A stretch of 55,659 nucleotides of DNA from Acidobacteriaceae bacterium. GTDB taxonomy: Bacteria; Acidobacteriota; Terriglobia; Terriglobales; Acidobacteriaceae. The notes below the pieces were generated by a model, which had not been told where the DNA came from, searched no databases, and saw only the letters and a program-made list of their open reading frames with translations. The stretch lies in contig PLBE01000215.1 of the NCBI GenBank assembly GCA_003134435.1, forward strand, positions 1-55,659. The letters run 5' to 3'. Of the stretch, positions 1-8,754 are shown piece after piece; position 1 is the first letter of the stretch; the number at the start of each line of letters is the position of its first letter. Both the position numbers and the translations under genes were made by a program.

Positions 1-1
1 G

Positions 2-2200
2 GCTTTGAGCCCCGCCCCGGGAGCGTACTCCTCGACCGCCACGGTAAGTCTGTCGGACGTAGCCTCTGGTTCAGTCATTCACTACACCACGAACGGAAGC
101 ACGCCGACGGTCAATTCTCCGACCTACAGTGGCCCGATTTCGGTGACTTCGACCACCACCATCCAGGCGATCGGAGTCGTCAGCGGTAACAGCAGCGGCA
201 TCACCGCCGGCACCTACTTCATCTCCAACGGACTGCCGACGGCCGCGGCTCCAACATTTAGCCCGGCGCCGGGTTCTTACAGCACAGCGCAATCGGTAAC
301 TCTGTCGGATTCAACACCGGGCGCGACCATCTATTACACAACTAACGGCTCGGCTCCGAATACGAGTTCTTCGGTCTACAACAACTCTCCGATTCCGGTG
401 AGCGCGACCACGAACCTCCAGGCCATTGCGGTTGCCAGCAGCTATGGCAATAGCGCCGTGACCAGCGGAACATATGTCATCGGCTCGGTCTCCGCGGCTC
501 CGGCTCCGACCTTCAGCCCCGCGCCGGGACCCTATAGCTCGACTCAGTCGGTAACTCTTACCGATTCGCTTTCGACCGCGACCATCTACTACACGACCGA
601 TGGAAGCATGCCTACTACGAATTCGGCAGTCTACGGTTCGCCGATCCAGGTGAGTTCGACAACTACGATCAACGCGATTGCTGTGGCCTCGGGCTACGGC
701 AACAGTTCGGAGACCAGCGGAACCTACACCATCTCTGCTGGCAGCGGCGGTCCAACTGTCAATCTGTCCGGCTTCTTCAACGTCTACGGCATTTGGACGG
801 CGGGATCCTCACCGGCAAACGGCGGCTTCGACAGTGATGGCTACGGTTACACTGCCAGCCTCATTGGCAACTCGGTCACTTACCAGGGCGTCACCTTCCC
901 GTTAGGATCGGCGAACGCCGCCGATGCGATCAGCGCGATCAGGGTGTCGGTGCCGTCAGGAGCTTACAGCCAACTCTTCCTGCTCGGCGCGGCCGCCAAC
1001 GGACCGCAGTCGAACCAAACCGTTACCGTCACCTACACCGACGGCACCGTCAGCACCTTCACTCAAAGCTTCAGCGACTGGTGTCACTATTCGAACTTCA
1101 CGGGAGAAACGTTGGTCTCACAGACATCGACTCGCGTTACTCCGGGCGGAGGAAATCAATCTGGCACCATCAACGTCTACGGATATACATTCCAGCTGAC
1201 TTCGGGCAAGATCGCCGCCTACGTGACCGTACCCCGCAACCGTAACGTCGTGTTTCTGGCGATGGGCTTTGGTGGCTCGGCCGTTGGAACCCCGATCACT
1301 CCGTTCGTCCAAGTGAATAACGGAACCTGGCAACAGAGCTCTACCATCACAGTGAGCGCCGGTGCCTCCGTGAACCTGGGTCCGCAACCGATCTCCAGCG
1401 GCTACTGGAGCTGGACAGGTCCCAACGGTTTCACGTCCAATCAACGCCAGATCAACAACATTCCACTGAGCTCGGGTAACAATACTTACGTTGCTACTTA
1501 CACGAACTCGGCTGGATTGAAGACTACGCAGACGTTTACGATTACAGTTTCCACGGGCTGGACCGAGATCGGAACCAGCGTCAATTCCATCGCTTGCGCC
1601 TCCGACGGAACGCTCGTGGTCGCGAACAACTCGAACCAGACAGTCTGGGAATACTTGTCCGGCAAATGGACCCAACTGCCCGGCCAGATGAAGCATCTCG
1701 CGATTGTCAGCAAGAGCAGCGTCTGGGGAATCGGGCTCGACAACAACGTCTATCGCCTGAGCGGAAGCAACTGGATCAAAGTCGGAACTAATGCCGCGGA
1801 TATCGCGGCTGCCTCCGACGGAACGGTGCTAGTCACAAACGCGTCCAACTACACCATCTGGAAATACGTATCGGACAATAACTGGACGAGTGTCTCGGGC
1901 GGAGCGAGCATCGTGGCAGCGGTCAGCAACAACAACTACTACGTGGTAGGCGGCAGCAACTACGTCTTCCATTACAACGGTAGCTCATGGTCGGTGGTGG
2001 GCAGCAACGCCCTCTACGTCAAAGCCGCGTCAGACGGAACCGTGCTGATGACCAACAGCTCGGGGCAAGTCTGGCAGTACGTTTCCGGTACAACCTGGGT
2101 GCAAGTGCCTGGGACAGTGGCCGTCGCCGTCCCAGTCAGGGCGAACAGCTACTTCGCTATCGGCACCGACAACAACGTCTACAGCTACGGCTCGCACTAA
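2..2200 (+). CDS. Secreted repeat protein, 5'-truncated (chitobiase-like C-terminal repeats plus tectonin-like propeller)
   Basis: The reading frame is open at the left edge, so the N-terminus and any signal peptide are missing. About 731 residues are visible. Three repeats of about 80 residues open the protein (roughly residues 1-75, 82-158 and 165-243). Each has the pattern PAPGxYS, then ATIYYTTNGSxP, then IQAIAVASGY, which is the look of the chitobiase/beta-hexosaminidase C-terminal domain family. A beta-rich middle (about 246-420) follows that I cannot name, then an Ig/PKD-like stretch. From about residue 520 there are tectonin-like repeats (WTEIG, ASDGTLVV, VWGIGLDNNVYR) that should form a beta-propeller. 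A surface or secreted adhesive or carbohydrate-binding role is inferred; no catalytic motif is seen. An intrinsic terminator follows directly. Confidence 0.8.
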   Translation, partial: ALSPAPGAYSSTATVSLSDVASGSVIHYTTNGSTPTVNSPTYSGPISVTSTTTIQAIGVVSGNSSGITAGTYFISNGLPTAAAPTFSPAPGSYSTAQSVTLSDSTPGATIYYTTNGSAPNTSSSVYNNSPIPVSATTNLQAIAVASSYGNSAVTSGTYVIGSVSAAPAPTFSPAPGPYSSTQSVTLTDSLSTATIYYTTDGSMPTTNSAVYGSPIQVSSTTTINAIAVASGYGNSSETSGTYTISAGSGGPTVNLSGFFNVYGIWTAGSSPANGGFDSDGYGYTASLIGNSVTYQGVTFPLGSANAADAISAIRVSVPSGAYSQLFLLGAAANGPQSNQTVTVTYTDGTVSTFTQSFSDWCHYSNFTGETLVSQTSTRVTPGGGNQSGTINVYGYTFQLTSGKIAAYVTVPRNRNVVFLAMGFGGSAVGTPITPFVQVNNGTWQQSSTITVSAGASVNLGPQPISSGYWSWTGPNGFTSNQRQINNIPLSSGNNTYVATYTNSAGLKTTQTFTITVSTGWTEIGTSVNSIACASDGTLVVANNSNQTVWEYLSGKWTQLPGQMKHLAIVSKSSVWGIGLDNNVYRLSGSNWIKVGTNAADIAAASDGTVLVTNASNYTIWKYVSDNNWTSVSGGASIVAAVSNNNYYVVGGSNYVFHYNGSSWSVVGSNALYVKAASDGTVLMTNSSGQVWQYVSGTTWVQVPGTVAVAVPVRANSYFAIGTDNNVYSYGSH

Positions 2201-2216
2201 GCCGACGCAAGCACGG

Positions 2217-2251
2217 CGCGCCTTCCTTTACCGGAAGGCGCGTTTTTTTTT
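2217..2251 (+). terminator. Rho-independent terminator
   Basis: A perfect 10-bp stem, 2217-2226 paired with 2233-2242 (CGCGCCTTCC / GGAAGGCGCG), has a 6-base loop and is followed by nine T residues (2243-2251). It lies 16 bases after the stop codon of the repeat protein. Confidence 0.93.
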
Positions 2252-2459
2252 GCCTTTTTTCATCCAGCCCGGAGTGCGAAACTCTGGGAAAGTGCAAGAC
2301 TTTGCATTCTTTCTGTTAAATCTTCTTGAATTGCCCAACATATTCTTGACAGCACTTCGTGTGTATAAGAAGCTTGTTGTCATTACGGTCAGGTCTCCCC
2401 CCGACGAGCCAGACCTTTGCGAGCTTCCCCAAAATACACTCGAAAGGCATTGGGCACGA
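2252..2459 (+). other. Intergenic region upstream of the GloVer-repeat gene
   Basis: This 208-bp stretch is AT-richer than its surroundings and should hold the promoter of the next gene. A TTGACA (2346-2351) and a TATAAG (2364-2369) are present, but only 12 bases apart, so they do not form a normal sigma-70 pair. An upstream in-frame extension of the next gene is open through here but has no signal peptide or homology-like composition. Confidence 0.4.
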
Positions 2460-3665
2460 ATGAAGAAACCTGAGTCGTTTTCAGCTATCCGCAGGCTTGT
2501 GCTTGCGTTCTCCTGGGTCCTTGCGTTAACCGCAGTTGCCTCTTCTCCAACCGGCGCTCAGACCTTCAGCGTCATCCACAGCTTCGCCGGCGGAAGTGAC
2601 GGGGAGAATCCTGTCAACGGACTGGTGCTTGATGCGGCAGGAAACCTATACGGCACCGCCAGTGCCGGCGGCTCTTCCAACCGCGGCGTAGCGTTCAAGA
2701 TAAGCACCAGCGGCGTGAAGACTGCGCTGCACGTGTTCAAGGGTGCGAAGGACGGTTCCAATCCACAAGGTTTCCTGGTCTGGGACACAGCCGGGAATCT
2801 CTACGGCACGACCTCCGCGGGAGGCGCTTACGGCGCCGGAACGGTCTTCAAGATTGAAGGAACGACCGAGACCATCCTCTACAGCTTCACAGGTCGCGGG
2901 GACGGAGCAAGTCCCTTGGCTGGGTTGGCGATCGACGCGGCCGGGAATCTTTACGGCACGACCTCGTCGGGCGGAGCGAACTACAACGGCGCCGTCTTCG
3001 AACTTTCTCCTCCGGGTCAATTGGGTGGGAAGTGGACGGAGAGCGTGCTCTACAGTTTCGGCACCGGTACAGACGGGGCAGTTCCGGTCGGTGGCGTCAG
3101 CTTTGACGCTTCCGGCAATCTTTACGGTACGACTTCCGCCGGGGGGGGCTACGGATTTGGCACGGTGTTTCAGTTGATCCCAGGAACGCCTTGGACGGAA
3201 AACAAGCTACATGATTTTCAGAACGGCGATGATGGGGCGGTTCCCTATGCCGGCCTGGTGGCTGACACCTCGGGCAACTTTTACGGTGCCGCGACCGAAG
3301 GCGGCAGCAACGGAGGCGGAACAATTTTCCAACTGACGCCCTCGAACGGCACTTGGAATTTCAACGTCATTTCCAGCGTGCCTGGCTGGGGAATCTCGGG
3401 GAGTTTCCGCAACGTTGCTGTGGATCCATCTTCCGGCAATCTCTACGCCACCACTCACTGCGACGGAAACTACAATTCCGGGACCGTGTATGAACTGACA
3501 CCCTCGGGTGGAACCTGGGATTACAACCTGTTGTACACGTTCACTGGCGGCAAAGACGGGCTGTATTCGTTCAGCAGCCTAGTGTTGGATCAGGGGAAAC
3601 TCTACGGAACGACGAAGTACGGTGGCACCAAGCAAAAAGGCGTCATCTTCGAGGTTACGCCGTAG
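2460..3665 (+). CDS. Secreted GloVer-repeat (Gloeo_Verruco tandem repeat) protein
   Basis: I place the start at ATG 2460 (401 aa) because the protein then begins MKKPESF, followed by a basic and hydrophobic signal peptide ending near SSPTGAQT. The rest is a tandem repeat of about 50-55 residues with the core LDAAGNLYGTTSxGGxxGxGTVFKL, present in seven or so copies. This is the hallmark of the GloVer (TIGR03803, Gloeo_Verruco) repeat family common in Acidobacteria and Verrucomicrobia; the repeats probably form a beta-propeller. No enzymatic residues are evident, so a surface-exposed or secreted structural or binding role is inferred. A longer N-terminus (frame open from 2250) is possible but would bury the signal peptide. 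A strong terminator follows. Confidence 0.88.
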   Translation: MKKPESFSAIRRLVLAFSWVLALTAVASSPTGAQTFSVIHSFAGGSDGENPVNGLVLDAAGNLYGTASAGGSSNRGVAFKISTSGVKTALHVFKGAKDGSNPQGFLVWDTAGNLYGTTSAGGAYGAGTVFKIEGTTETILYSFTGRGDGASPLAGLAIDAAGNLYGTTSSGGANYNGAVFELSPPGQLGGKWTESVLYSFGTGTDGAVPVGGVSFDASGNLYGTTSAGGGYGFGTVFQLIPGTPWTENKLHDFQNGDDGAVPYAGLVADTSGNFYGAATEGGSNGGGTIFQLTPSNGTWNFNVISSVPGWGISGSFRNVAVDPSSGNLYATTHCDGNYNSGTVYELTPSGGTWDYNLLYTFTGGKDGLYSFSSLVLDQGKLYGTTKYGGTKQKGVIFEVTP

Positions 3666-3688
3666 CTTGAAGCTTTTCTGACATCCGG

Positions 3689-3726
3689 CGCCGACATCCT
3701 TAAGACGGGATGTCGGCGTTTGTTTT
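3689..3726 (+). terminator. Rho-independent terminator
   Basis: An 11-bp perfect stem, 3689-3699 with 3708-3718 (CGCCGACATCC / GGATGTCGGCG), has an 8-base loop followed by TTTGTTTT. It lies 23 bases downstream of the GloVer-repeat gene. Confidence 0.92.
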
Positions 3727-3799
3727 GGCTTATGCTTCGAAGCTCGATGCCTTCGCAAGCGGGGCTTGAAGGCCAGAGGGAGCTGCGATCAAGCGTTTG

Positions 3800-5194
3800 A
3801 TGAAGGAATTTAGGGTCGTACGCGGGTTTGCAACAAGAATCGCGCTGACTTTTGGGTTTCTGCTCCTGTCGCTCGGAGCTTTCGCTCAAAAAGATCCTGG
3901 CCCACGAGCGGGACAGCCAGGAGCCGGATTCCCTTACCCCACGCTCAATGCCAATGAAGTGTCCCTGTTTGGCCAGGCATTTCTACGGTTCGTGAAGCCC
4001 GTGTCCGTGTCGGGAACGATTGAAAAGGGGAAGGGATTGGGGCCAACCTTCAACGGCAACAGTTGCGCCATGTGCCACGCCCAGCCGTCCATCGGGGGCA
4101 GCAGTCCAGGACTCACCAGTCCGGAGGAACCGCACCCGAATCCGCAGGTTGCGCTGGCCCATCTGGACGGAGCCACCAACGCCGTCCCTCCCTTCATCAC
4201 TGCCAGCGGTCCGGTGCTGGTCGCGCGCTTCCTGCACAAGGCGGACGGCACGCCGGACGGCGAGGTGCATGGCTTGTACACGATTGCCGGACGGACCGAT
4301 GCCAGGGGCTGCAGCTTGAAACAGCCTGACTTTGCGCGGCAACTGGCAGACAACAACCTCGCTCTGCGCATCCCAACCCCAGTATTCGGCTTGGGCCTGG
4401 TAGAGAACACGCCCGATGCGACGCTCCGAGCGAACCTGGAATCCACGGCCTCCGCGCGGTCTAAGCTCGGCATCGGCGGTATTTTCAACATCAGTGCCAA
4501 TGATGCCACGATCACTCGCTTCGGATGGAAGGCGCAGAATAAGTCGCTCCTCATGTTCGCGGCCGAAGCGGCCAGCATCGAAGAAGGGGTGTCGAACGAA
4601 CTGTTTCCCAATGAGCGCGATGCCGCGCCGGGTTGTGTCTTCAACAGCACGCCTGAAGATGCGAGCAATCTTCTGAACCCCAATCCGCATAGTTCGAATG
4701 CGGGGACGCTGGTCGGAACCGCGTCGGAGATGGCGTCGGACATCGTGAATTTTGCGATATTCATGCGCCTCTCGGCGCCCCCGAAGCCCGCGCCTCCGAC
4801 GCGCTCGACTGAGAATGGCGCCAAATTGTTTGAGAAGGTGGGCTGCGGTCTTTGCCATTCACCATCGTTGACGACCGGCACATCGAGCTATACCGGGATG
4901 AGCGGAGTGACTTATCATCCTTATTCAGACTTCGCGCTGCACCACATGGGCGCGAGCCTGACGGACGGCGTTTCTCAGGGTATAGCGGGACCGGATCAAT
5001 TCCGCACCGCTCCGCTATGGGGCGTTGGGCAGCGTCTTTTTTTTATGCACGATGGGCGAACGTCCGACCTGCTGCAGGCGATACAAGCGCATACTTCTGA
5101 GCATGCTTCTGAAGCCGACGGCGTGATCCGCAATTTCAAGTCGCTCAGTCCTTCGCAGATTCAGGATATTTTGAACTTCCTGCGGTCGTTATGA
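3800..5194 (+). CDS. Di-haem oxidoreductase family protein (DUF1111/DHOR), c-type cytochrome
   Basis: This 464-aa protein starts at ATG 3800 (a TTG lies just before it, and a weak GAGGGAG lies further upstream). Residues 10-30 are a hydrophobic signal peptide ending in AFAQ, so the protein is exported. Two c-type haem motifs are visible, CAMCH at about residues 89-93 and CGLCH at about 349-353. The second is followed by a cytochrome-c-like C-terminal domain with GVGQRLFFMHDGR and the closing LSPSQIQDILNFLRSL. This layout fits the periplasmic di-haem oxidoreductase (putative peroxidase or thiol-oxidoreductase) family. Substrate and redox partner cannot be told from sequence. No clear operon partner is seen. 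Confidence 0.87.
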   Translation: MKEFRVVRGFATRIALTFGFLLLSLGAFAQKDPGPRAGQPGAGFPYPTLNANEVSLFGQAFLRFVKPVSVSGTIEKGKGLGPTFNGNSCAMCHAQPSIGGSSPGLTSPEEPHPNPQVALAHLDGATNAVPPFITASGPVLVARFLHKADGTPDGEVHGLYTIAGRTDARGCSLKQPDFARQLADNNLALRIPTPVFGLGLVENTPDATLRANLESTASARSKLGIGGIFNISANDATITRFGWKAQNKSLLMFAAEAASIEEGVSNELFPNERDAAPGCVFNSTPEDASNLLNPNPHSSNAGTLVGTASEMASDIVNFAIFMRLSAPPKPAPPTRSTENGAKLFEKVGCGLCHSPSLTTGTSSYTGMSGVTYHPYSDFALHHMGASLTDGVSQGIAGPDQFRTAPLWGVGQRLFFMHDGRTSDLLQAIQAHTSEHASEADGVIRNFKSLSPSQIQDILNFLRSL

Positions 5195-5231
5195 ACGGGG
5201 TAAGGTGCTTACTTCGGTGATCCATAACCGC

Positions 5232-5263
5232 TTGCCATCCGCTACAATTGTCTTTTAAAGACA
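5232..5263 (+). promoter_or_regulatory. Candidate promoter and palindromic operator upstream of the lux-like operon
   Basis: TTGCCA (5232-5237, five of six to the -35 consensus) is followed 17 bases later by TTAAAG (5255-5260, a weak -10). Overlapping the -10 is a perfect 7-1-7 inverted repeat, TGTCTTT-T-AAAGACA (5249-5263), that could bind a dimeric repressor. The first gene starts 25 bases further on. The function is inferred from position and symmetry only. Confidence 0.4.
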
Positions 5264-5288
5264 CATAATCAAGGCACATACTCAAGCT

Positions 5289-5537
5289 ATGACCACTTCC
5301 TCCACTGAGAAGCTTAAGCACGCGTTTGTCAGCGCCCTCGGAGTCAGCCCCGACGGCGACTTCGATTCCATGGCCTACGGTCAAACTCCCGGCTGGGACT
5401 CGATCGCGCATATGGCCCTGATCAGCGAGATTGAGACAGCTTTCGACATCATGCTGGCTACCGACGACGTCATCGGAATGAGCAGTTTTTTGAAGGCGAA
5501 AGAGATTGTCACGCGGAACGGAGTCAGCTTCGCTTGA
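5289..5537 (+). CDS. Acyl carrier protein
   Basis: This small acidic protein of 82 aa has the phosphopantetheine attachment motif GWDSIAHM, with Ser38 as the expected attachment site, followed by helix III residues (IETAFDI). Length and motif fit a free-standing acyl carrier protein. It is the first gene of a five-gene operon (ACP, ketoreductase, AMP-ligase, LuxE-like, LuxC-like), and its stop codon overlaps the TTG start of the ketoreductase. It therefore very probably carries the acyl chain handled by those enzymes rather than serving bulk fatty-acid synthesis. Confidence 0.9.
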   Translation: MTTSSTEKLKHAFVSALGVSPDGDFDSMAYGQTPGWDSIAHMALISEIETAFDIMLATDDVIGMSSFLKAKEIVTRNGVSFA

Positions 5538-6280
5538 TCTTACGGGATAAGATCTCGTTCATAACCGGTTCCACGCGTGGAATCGGATGGGCAACGGCGC
5601 GCGAATTTGCCCGGCAGGGAGCGACCGTAATCCTCAACCATCGCGGCTCCGCGGCGCTCCTCGAAGAACGCTGCCGGGAACTTGAGGCTGAGTTCCATGG
5701 AACCGTGATCGGGCTGGCCGCCGACGTCACCGATGCTGCCGCCGTGAAGAATTGTTACGTCGAGATTTTTCGCCGCTTTAAGCGCCTGGACGTACTGGTC
5801 AACAATGCGGGCATTCTCCAGGATGCGCTGCTGGGCATGATCAGTAACGAAACCATGCGGACCGTTATCGACACCAATCTTGTCGGCAGCCTGGTGCATC
5901 TCCAGGAGGCGTCGCGATTGATGACCCGCAACCGTCAGGGTTCCATCATCAACGTTTCTTCCATCATTGGGCGGTTTGGCAACGAAGGCCAGACGGTATA
6001 CGCCGCTTCCAAGGCCGCAGTGATTGGAATGACGATGGCGGCCGCCAAAGAACTGGCGCCTAAGAACGTCCGCGTCAACGCTGTAGCTCCCGGGTTCATC
6101 GACACAACCATGACGCGCCAATTGCCGCCGGACAAGTTCCAGCAACGCATGGCAGGCATTCGCATGGGCCGAATCGGGACGGCGGAGGAAGTGGCACAGG
6201 GCATCGTGTTCTTAGCCAGCGACATGTCTTCCTATGTGACCGGCCAGGTGCTCGGCGTCGATGGCGGGATGATTATCTGA
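5534..6280 (+). CDS. Short-chain dehydrogenase, FabG-like 3-oxoacyl-ACP reductase
   Basis: This 248-aa protein is a classical short-chain dehydrogenase. It has the nucleotide-binding TGSTRGIG at residues 11-18, NNAG at 90-93, the catalytic Ser at 142-143, and Tyr156 and Lys160 in YAASK, then the VNAVAPGFIDTTMT and VDGG signatures of FabG-like enzymes. It would reduce a 3-oxoacyl-ACP to the 3-hydroxyacyl form with NAD(P)H. The start is TTG at 5534, overlapping the ACP stop codon, which points to translational coupling. The dedicated neighbouring ACP is the likely substrate carrier. Whether it works on an acyl-ACP or on a sugar-linked ketone cannot be decided from sequence. Confidence 0.88.
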   Translation: MILRDKISFITGSTRGIGWATAREFARQGATVILNHRGSAALLEERCRELEAEFHGTVIGLAADVTDAAAVKNCYVEIFRRFKRLDVLVNNAGILQDALLGMISNETMRTVIDTNLVGSLVHLQEASRLMTRNRQGSIINVSSIIGRFGNEGQTVYAASKAAVIGMTMAAAKELAPKNVRVNAVAPGFIDTTMTRQLPPDKFQQRMAGIRMGRIGTAEEVAQGIVFLASDMSSYVTGQVLGVDGGMII

Positions 6281-7681
6281 ATGATCTTTTCCATCGATGA
6301 TAACGCCCGGCGGAATCATGTTGCCCTCATCGACGGGGACGCTTCCTGGACGTATGACAAGCTTTCGGATGAGGTGGCTTGGCGTCGCGAAGCGCTCGCC
6401 GGCTCCGAAAAACGCCTGCTCTTCCTGTTCTGCCGCAACGATCTGTCTTCGGTCGCCTGGTATCTGGCGGCAGTCGAGGCGGGACAATCCGTCGCCTTGA
6501 TGAACGACCAACTGGATGCGCAGTTAGCAGCCAACTTGATCTCGCTATATCGTCCGGAGTGGGTGCTGGGCTCGGCGCCGGTCGATTCCGATGAGTACGA
6601 GAGCCCCAACGCGGCAGGTTTTTGGCGGCGCCAGCGGATGGACGGCGGACCGATTCATCCTGAACTGGCTCTGATGCTGTCGACCTCGGGCAGCACGGGC
6701 AGTCCGAAGTTTGTCAGGCTGAAACGCGGTAACGTTGAAAGCAATGCCGACTCCATCCGGCAGGCGCTTTCCATCAGCGAAAGCGACGTACCCGTGGCTC
6801 ATCTTCCGATCCATTATTCCTACGGTCTGTCGGTCATCAACAGTCATCTTCTGGCTGGAGCCACGATTGTGCTGGCGAGAGAAGGACTGGTGAGTCCCGC
6901 ATTTTGGGAGTCGATTCGCCGCCACGACGTGGATTCGTTCTCGGGCGTACCCTACACCTATCAGATGCTGCGCCGCCTGGGATTGGACAAGGTGAATGCG
7001 CCAAAACTGCGCATCATGACCCAGGCGGGCGGCAAGCTGGATACCGGCAACATTGCGCACTTCCACCAGTGCATGACTGAACGCCAGGGACGCTTCTTCG
7101 TTATGTATGGACAAACGGAAGCCACGGCACGGATTTCAATCTTGCCTTCCACTGACCTGCCTCGAAAGCTTGGGTCCGCCGGCCGCCCTGTTCCGGGCGG
7201 GGCGATCCGCATCCACCACGAGCAAGAAGCTCCAGTTGGCGTCCCCGACATTGAAGGCGAGTTAGTCTATACCGGACCCAACGTAATGCTCGGCTATGCG
7301 ACCCAGCGCGAGGATTTGACCAAGGGGGACGAACTCGGCGGTTGCCTGTTTACCGGCGATCGCGCTCGCATCGATGCCGAAGGATATGTCTTCATCCTCG
7401 GCCGCTCCAAGCGCGACGCCAAACTTTTCGGGCTGCGCGTCAACCTCGACGAGCTTGAAGCGTTTGTGAAGCGGAACGGTCCGGCGGCCGCGGTAGCGAG
7501 TTCCAATCGGGTCGTCATTTTCTGTGAATTCGGCTCGGAGGCTGCGCACAGCGAGATTCGTGCCGCTCTGGCCGCGGAGCTGAGAATTCACCATAGCGCA
7601 TTCGAATTCCGGCGCGTTGACAAGCTGCCTACGAAAGATACTGGCAAAATCAACTACGAGGACCTACTGGCACGCGTATGA
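6281..7681 (+). CDS. AMP-dependent acyl synthetase/ligase (class I adenylate-forming)
   Basis: This 466-aa protein starts at the ATG immediately after the ketoreductase stop. The adenylation motifs are clear: the P-loop STSGSTGSPKFVR (about residues 134-146), YGQTE (276-280), FTGDRARID (about 358-366), the hinge GRSKRDAKLFGLRV, and a C-terminal LPTKDTGKINY carrying the catalytic-loop Lys. It should activate a carboxylic acid as acyl-AMP and pass it to a thiol, plausibly the phosphopantetheine of the operon's own ACP. At 466 aa it is shorter than typical acyl-CoA synthetases. The acid is unknown. Its stop overlaps the LuxE-like start by four bases. Confidence 0.87.
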   Translation: MIFSIDDNARRNHVALIDGDASWTYDKLSDEVAWRREALAGSEKRLLFLFCRNDLSSVAWYLAAVEAGQSVALMNDQLDAQLAANLISLYRPEWVLGSAPVDSDEYESPNAAGFWRRQRMDGGPIHPELALMLSTSGSTGSPKFVRLKRGNVESNADSIRQALSISESDVPVAHLPIHYSYGLSVINSHLLAGATIVLAREGLVSPAFWESIRRHDVDSFSGVPYTYQMLRRLGLDKVNAPKLRIMTQAGGKLDTGNIAHFHQCMTERQGRFFVMYGQTEATARISILPSTDLPRKLGSAGRPVPGGAIRIHHEQEAPVGVPDIEGELVYTGPNVMLGYATQREDLTKGDELGGCLFTGDRARIDAEGYVFILGRSKRDAKLFGLRVNLDELEAFVKRNGPAAAVASSNRVVIFCEFGSEAAHSEIRAALAAELRIHHSAFEFRRVDKLPTKDTGKINYEDLLARV

Positions 7682-8754
7682 CGCTTGACGATCTCATGCA
7701 GCTGCCCCAGTACTCCGTGGCGCAGGCGGATAAAGAGGCGGTCCTTTTGGCCGAGTTGACTCGTCTCGGCAAGCACCATCGCCAACGATCCCCAGAATAT
7801 GCCCGACTGGCGCGCATAATGTTTCCTGGCAGCGCCGACCCTCACAACCTGGCCGACCTTCCCTACCTTCCGGTCGCGTTGTTCAAGGAGCACCTTCTTT
7901 CCAGCGTCCCCGAAAGCGAGGTCTTCAAAATCCTCCAGTCGAGCGGGACCACCGGGCAGACGCCGAGTCGTGTCGTGCTCGACCGTGAAACCGCCCAGTT
8001 GCAGACCCTGGCCCTGAGCCGCATCATGTGCAGCGTCCTTGGCCCCAATCGGCTGCCCATGATCCTGGTCGAAACCGCGGACCTGATTCGCGATCGGCGG
8101 CAATTCAATGCCCGGGCCGCCGGACTGCTCGGCATGCTCAATTTCGGCAGGGACCACTTTTACGCGCTGGACTCCAATCTGGAGCTGCGCCTGCCCGAAC
8201 TTAAAGACTTTCTACGCCGCTTTGGCGGCGCGCCTTTTCTGATGTTCGGGTTTACGTTTCTGGTTTGGTCCCGATTCTATCAACCGCTCGCCGATGCCGG
8301 TCTCGACTTCTCCCATGGAATCCTGATCCACAGCGGCGGATGGAAAAAACTCCAGGAAGAGTCGGTTAGTGCCGCTGACTTCCGAGCCGCGCTGCGCCAG
8401 GCCCTGGGGCTGACGCGGGTCTATAACTTTTACGGCATGGTGGAACAGGTCGGCAGCGTCTTTCTTGAGGGCGATGATGGGTACCTGTACCCTCCAAACT
8501 TCGCCGATGTGATCGTCCGCGATCCGACCACCTTCGAAGAGCTTCCCAACGGACAGACAGGTGTGCTGGAGGTCCTCAGCGCGCTGCCCCGCAGCTATCC
8601 AGGGCATTGCCTCCTCACGGAGGACCTTGGCGTCGTGCATGCGGTCGACTCTCCCTCCTGCGGTCGTTTGGGCAAGGCATTTTCCGTCCTCGGCCGAATC
8701 CCCAAAGCTGAACTGCGCGGCTGCAGCGACGTCATTGCTGCCAAGGTGAGCTGA
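7678..8754 (+). CDS. LuxE/PaaK-family acyl-protein synthetase
   Basis: This 358-aa protein belongs to the LuxE branch of adenylate-forming enzymes. The core motif SSGTTGQTPSRV is at residues 88-99, and later HSGGWKKL and NFYGMVEQ are typical of LuxE acyl-protein synthetases. In the lux system LuxE activates a fatty acid and transfers the acyl group to itself and then to the LuxC reductase. Here it overlaps the AMP-ligase by four bases and the LuxC-like gene by one (TGATG), so the pair should work as an acyl-reductase complex. No luxA or luxB gene is in the window, so light production is not suggested. Confidence 0.88.
   Translation: MTLDDLMQLPQYSVAQADKEAVLLAELTRLGKHHRQRSPEYARLARIMFPGSADPHNLADLPYLPVALFKEHLLSSVPESEVFKILQSSGTTGQTPSRVVLDRETAQLQTLALSRIMCSVLGPNRLPMILVETADLIRDRRQFNARAAGLLGMLNFGRDHFYALDSNLELRLPELKDFLRRFGGAPFLMFGFTFLVWSRFYQPLADAGLDFSHGILIHSGGWKKLQEESVSAADFRAALRQALGLTRVYNFYGMVEQVGSVFLEGDDGYLYPPNFADVIVRDPTTFEELPNGQTGVLEVLSALPRSYPGHCLLTEDLGVVHAVDSPSCGRLGKAFSVLGRIPKAELRGCSDVIAAKVS

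Noticed and set aside
5-292. Many short frames on the opposite strand of GC-rich genes, across the window
   Set aside because: They lie inside clear genes, are Arg/Ala/Gly-rich, and show no ribosome-binding sites or motifs.
2346-2369. TTGACA and TATAAG as a sigma-70 promoter for the GloVer gene
   Set aside because: The spacing is only 12 bases; normal spacing is about 17, so the pair is not a working promoter as it stands.
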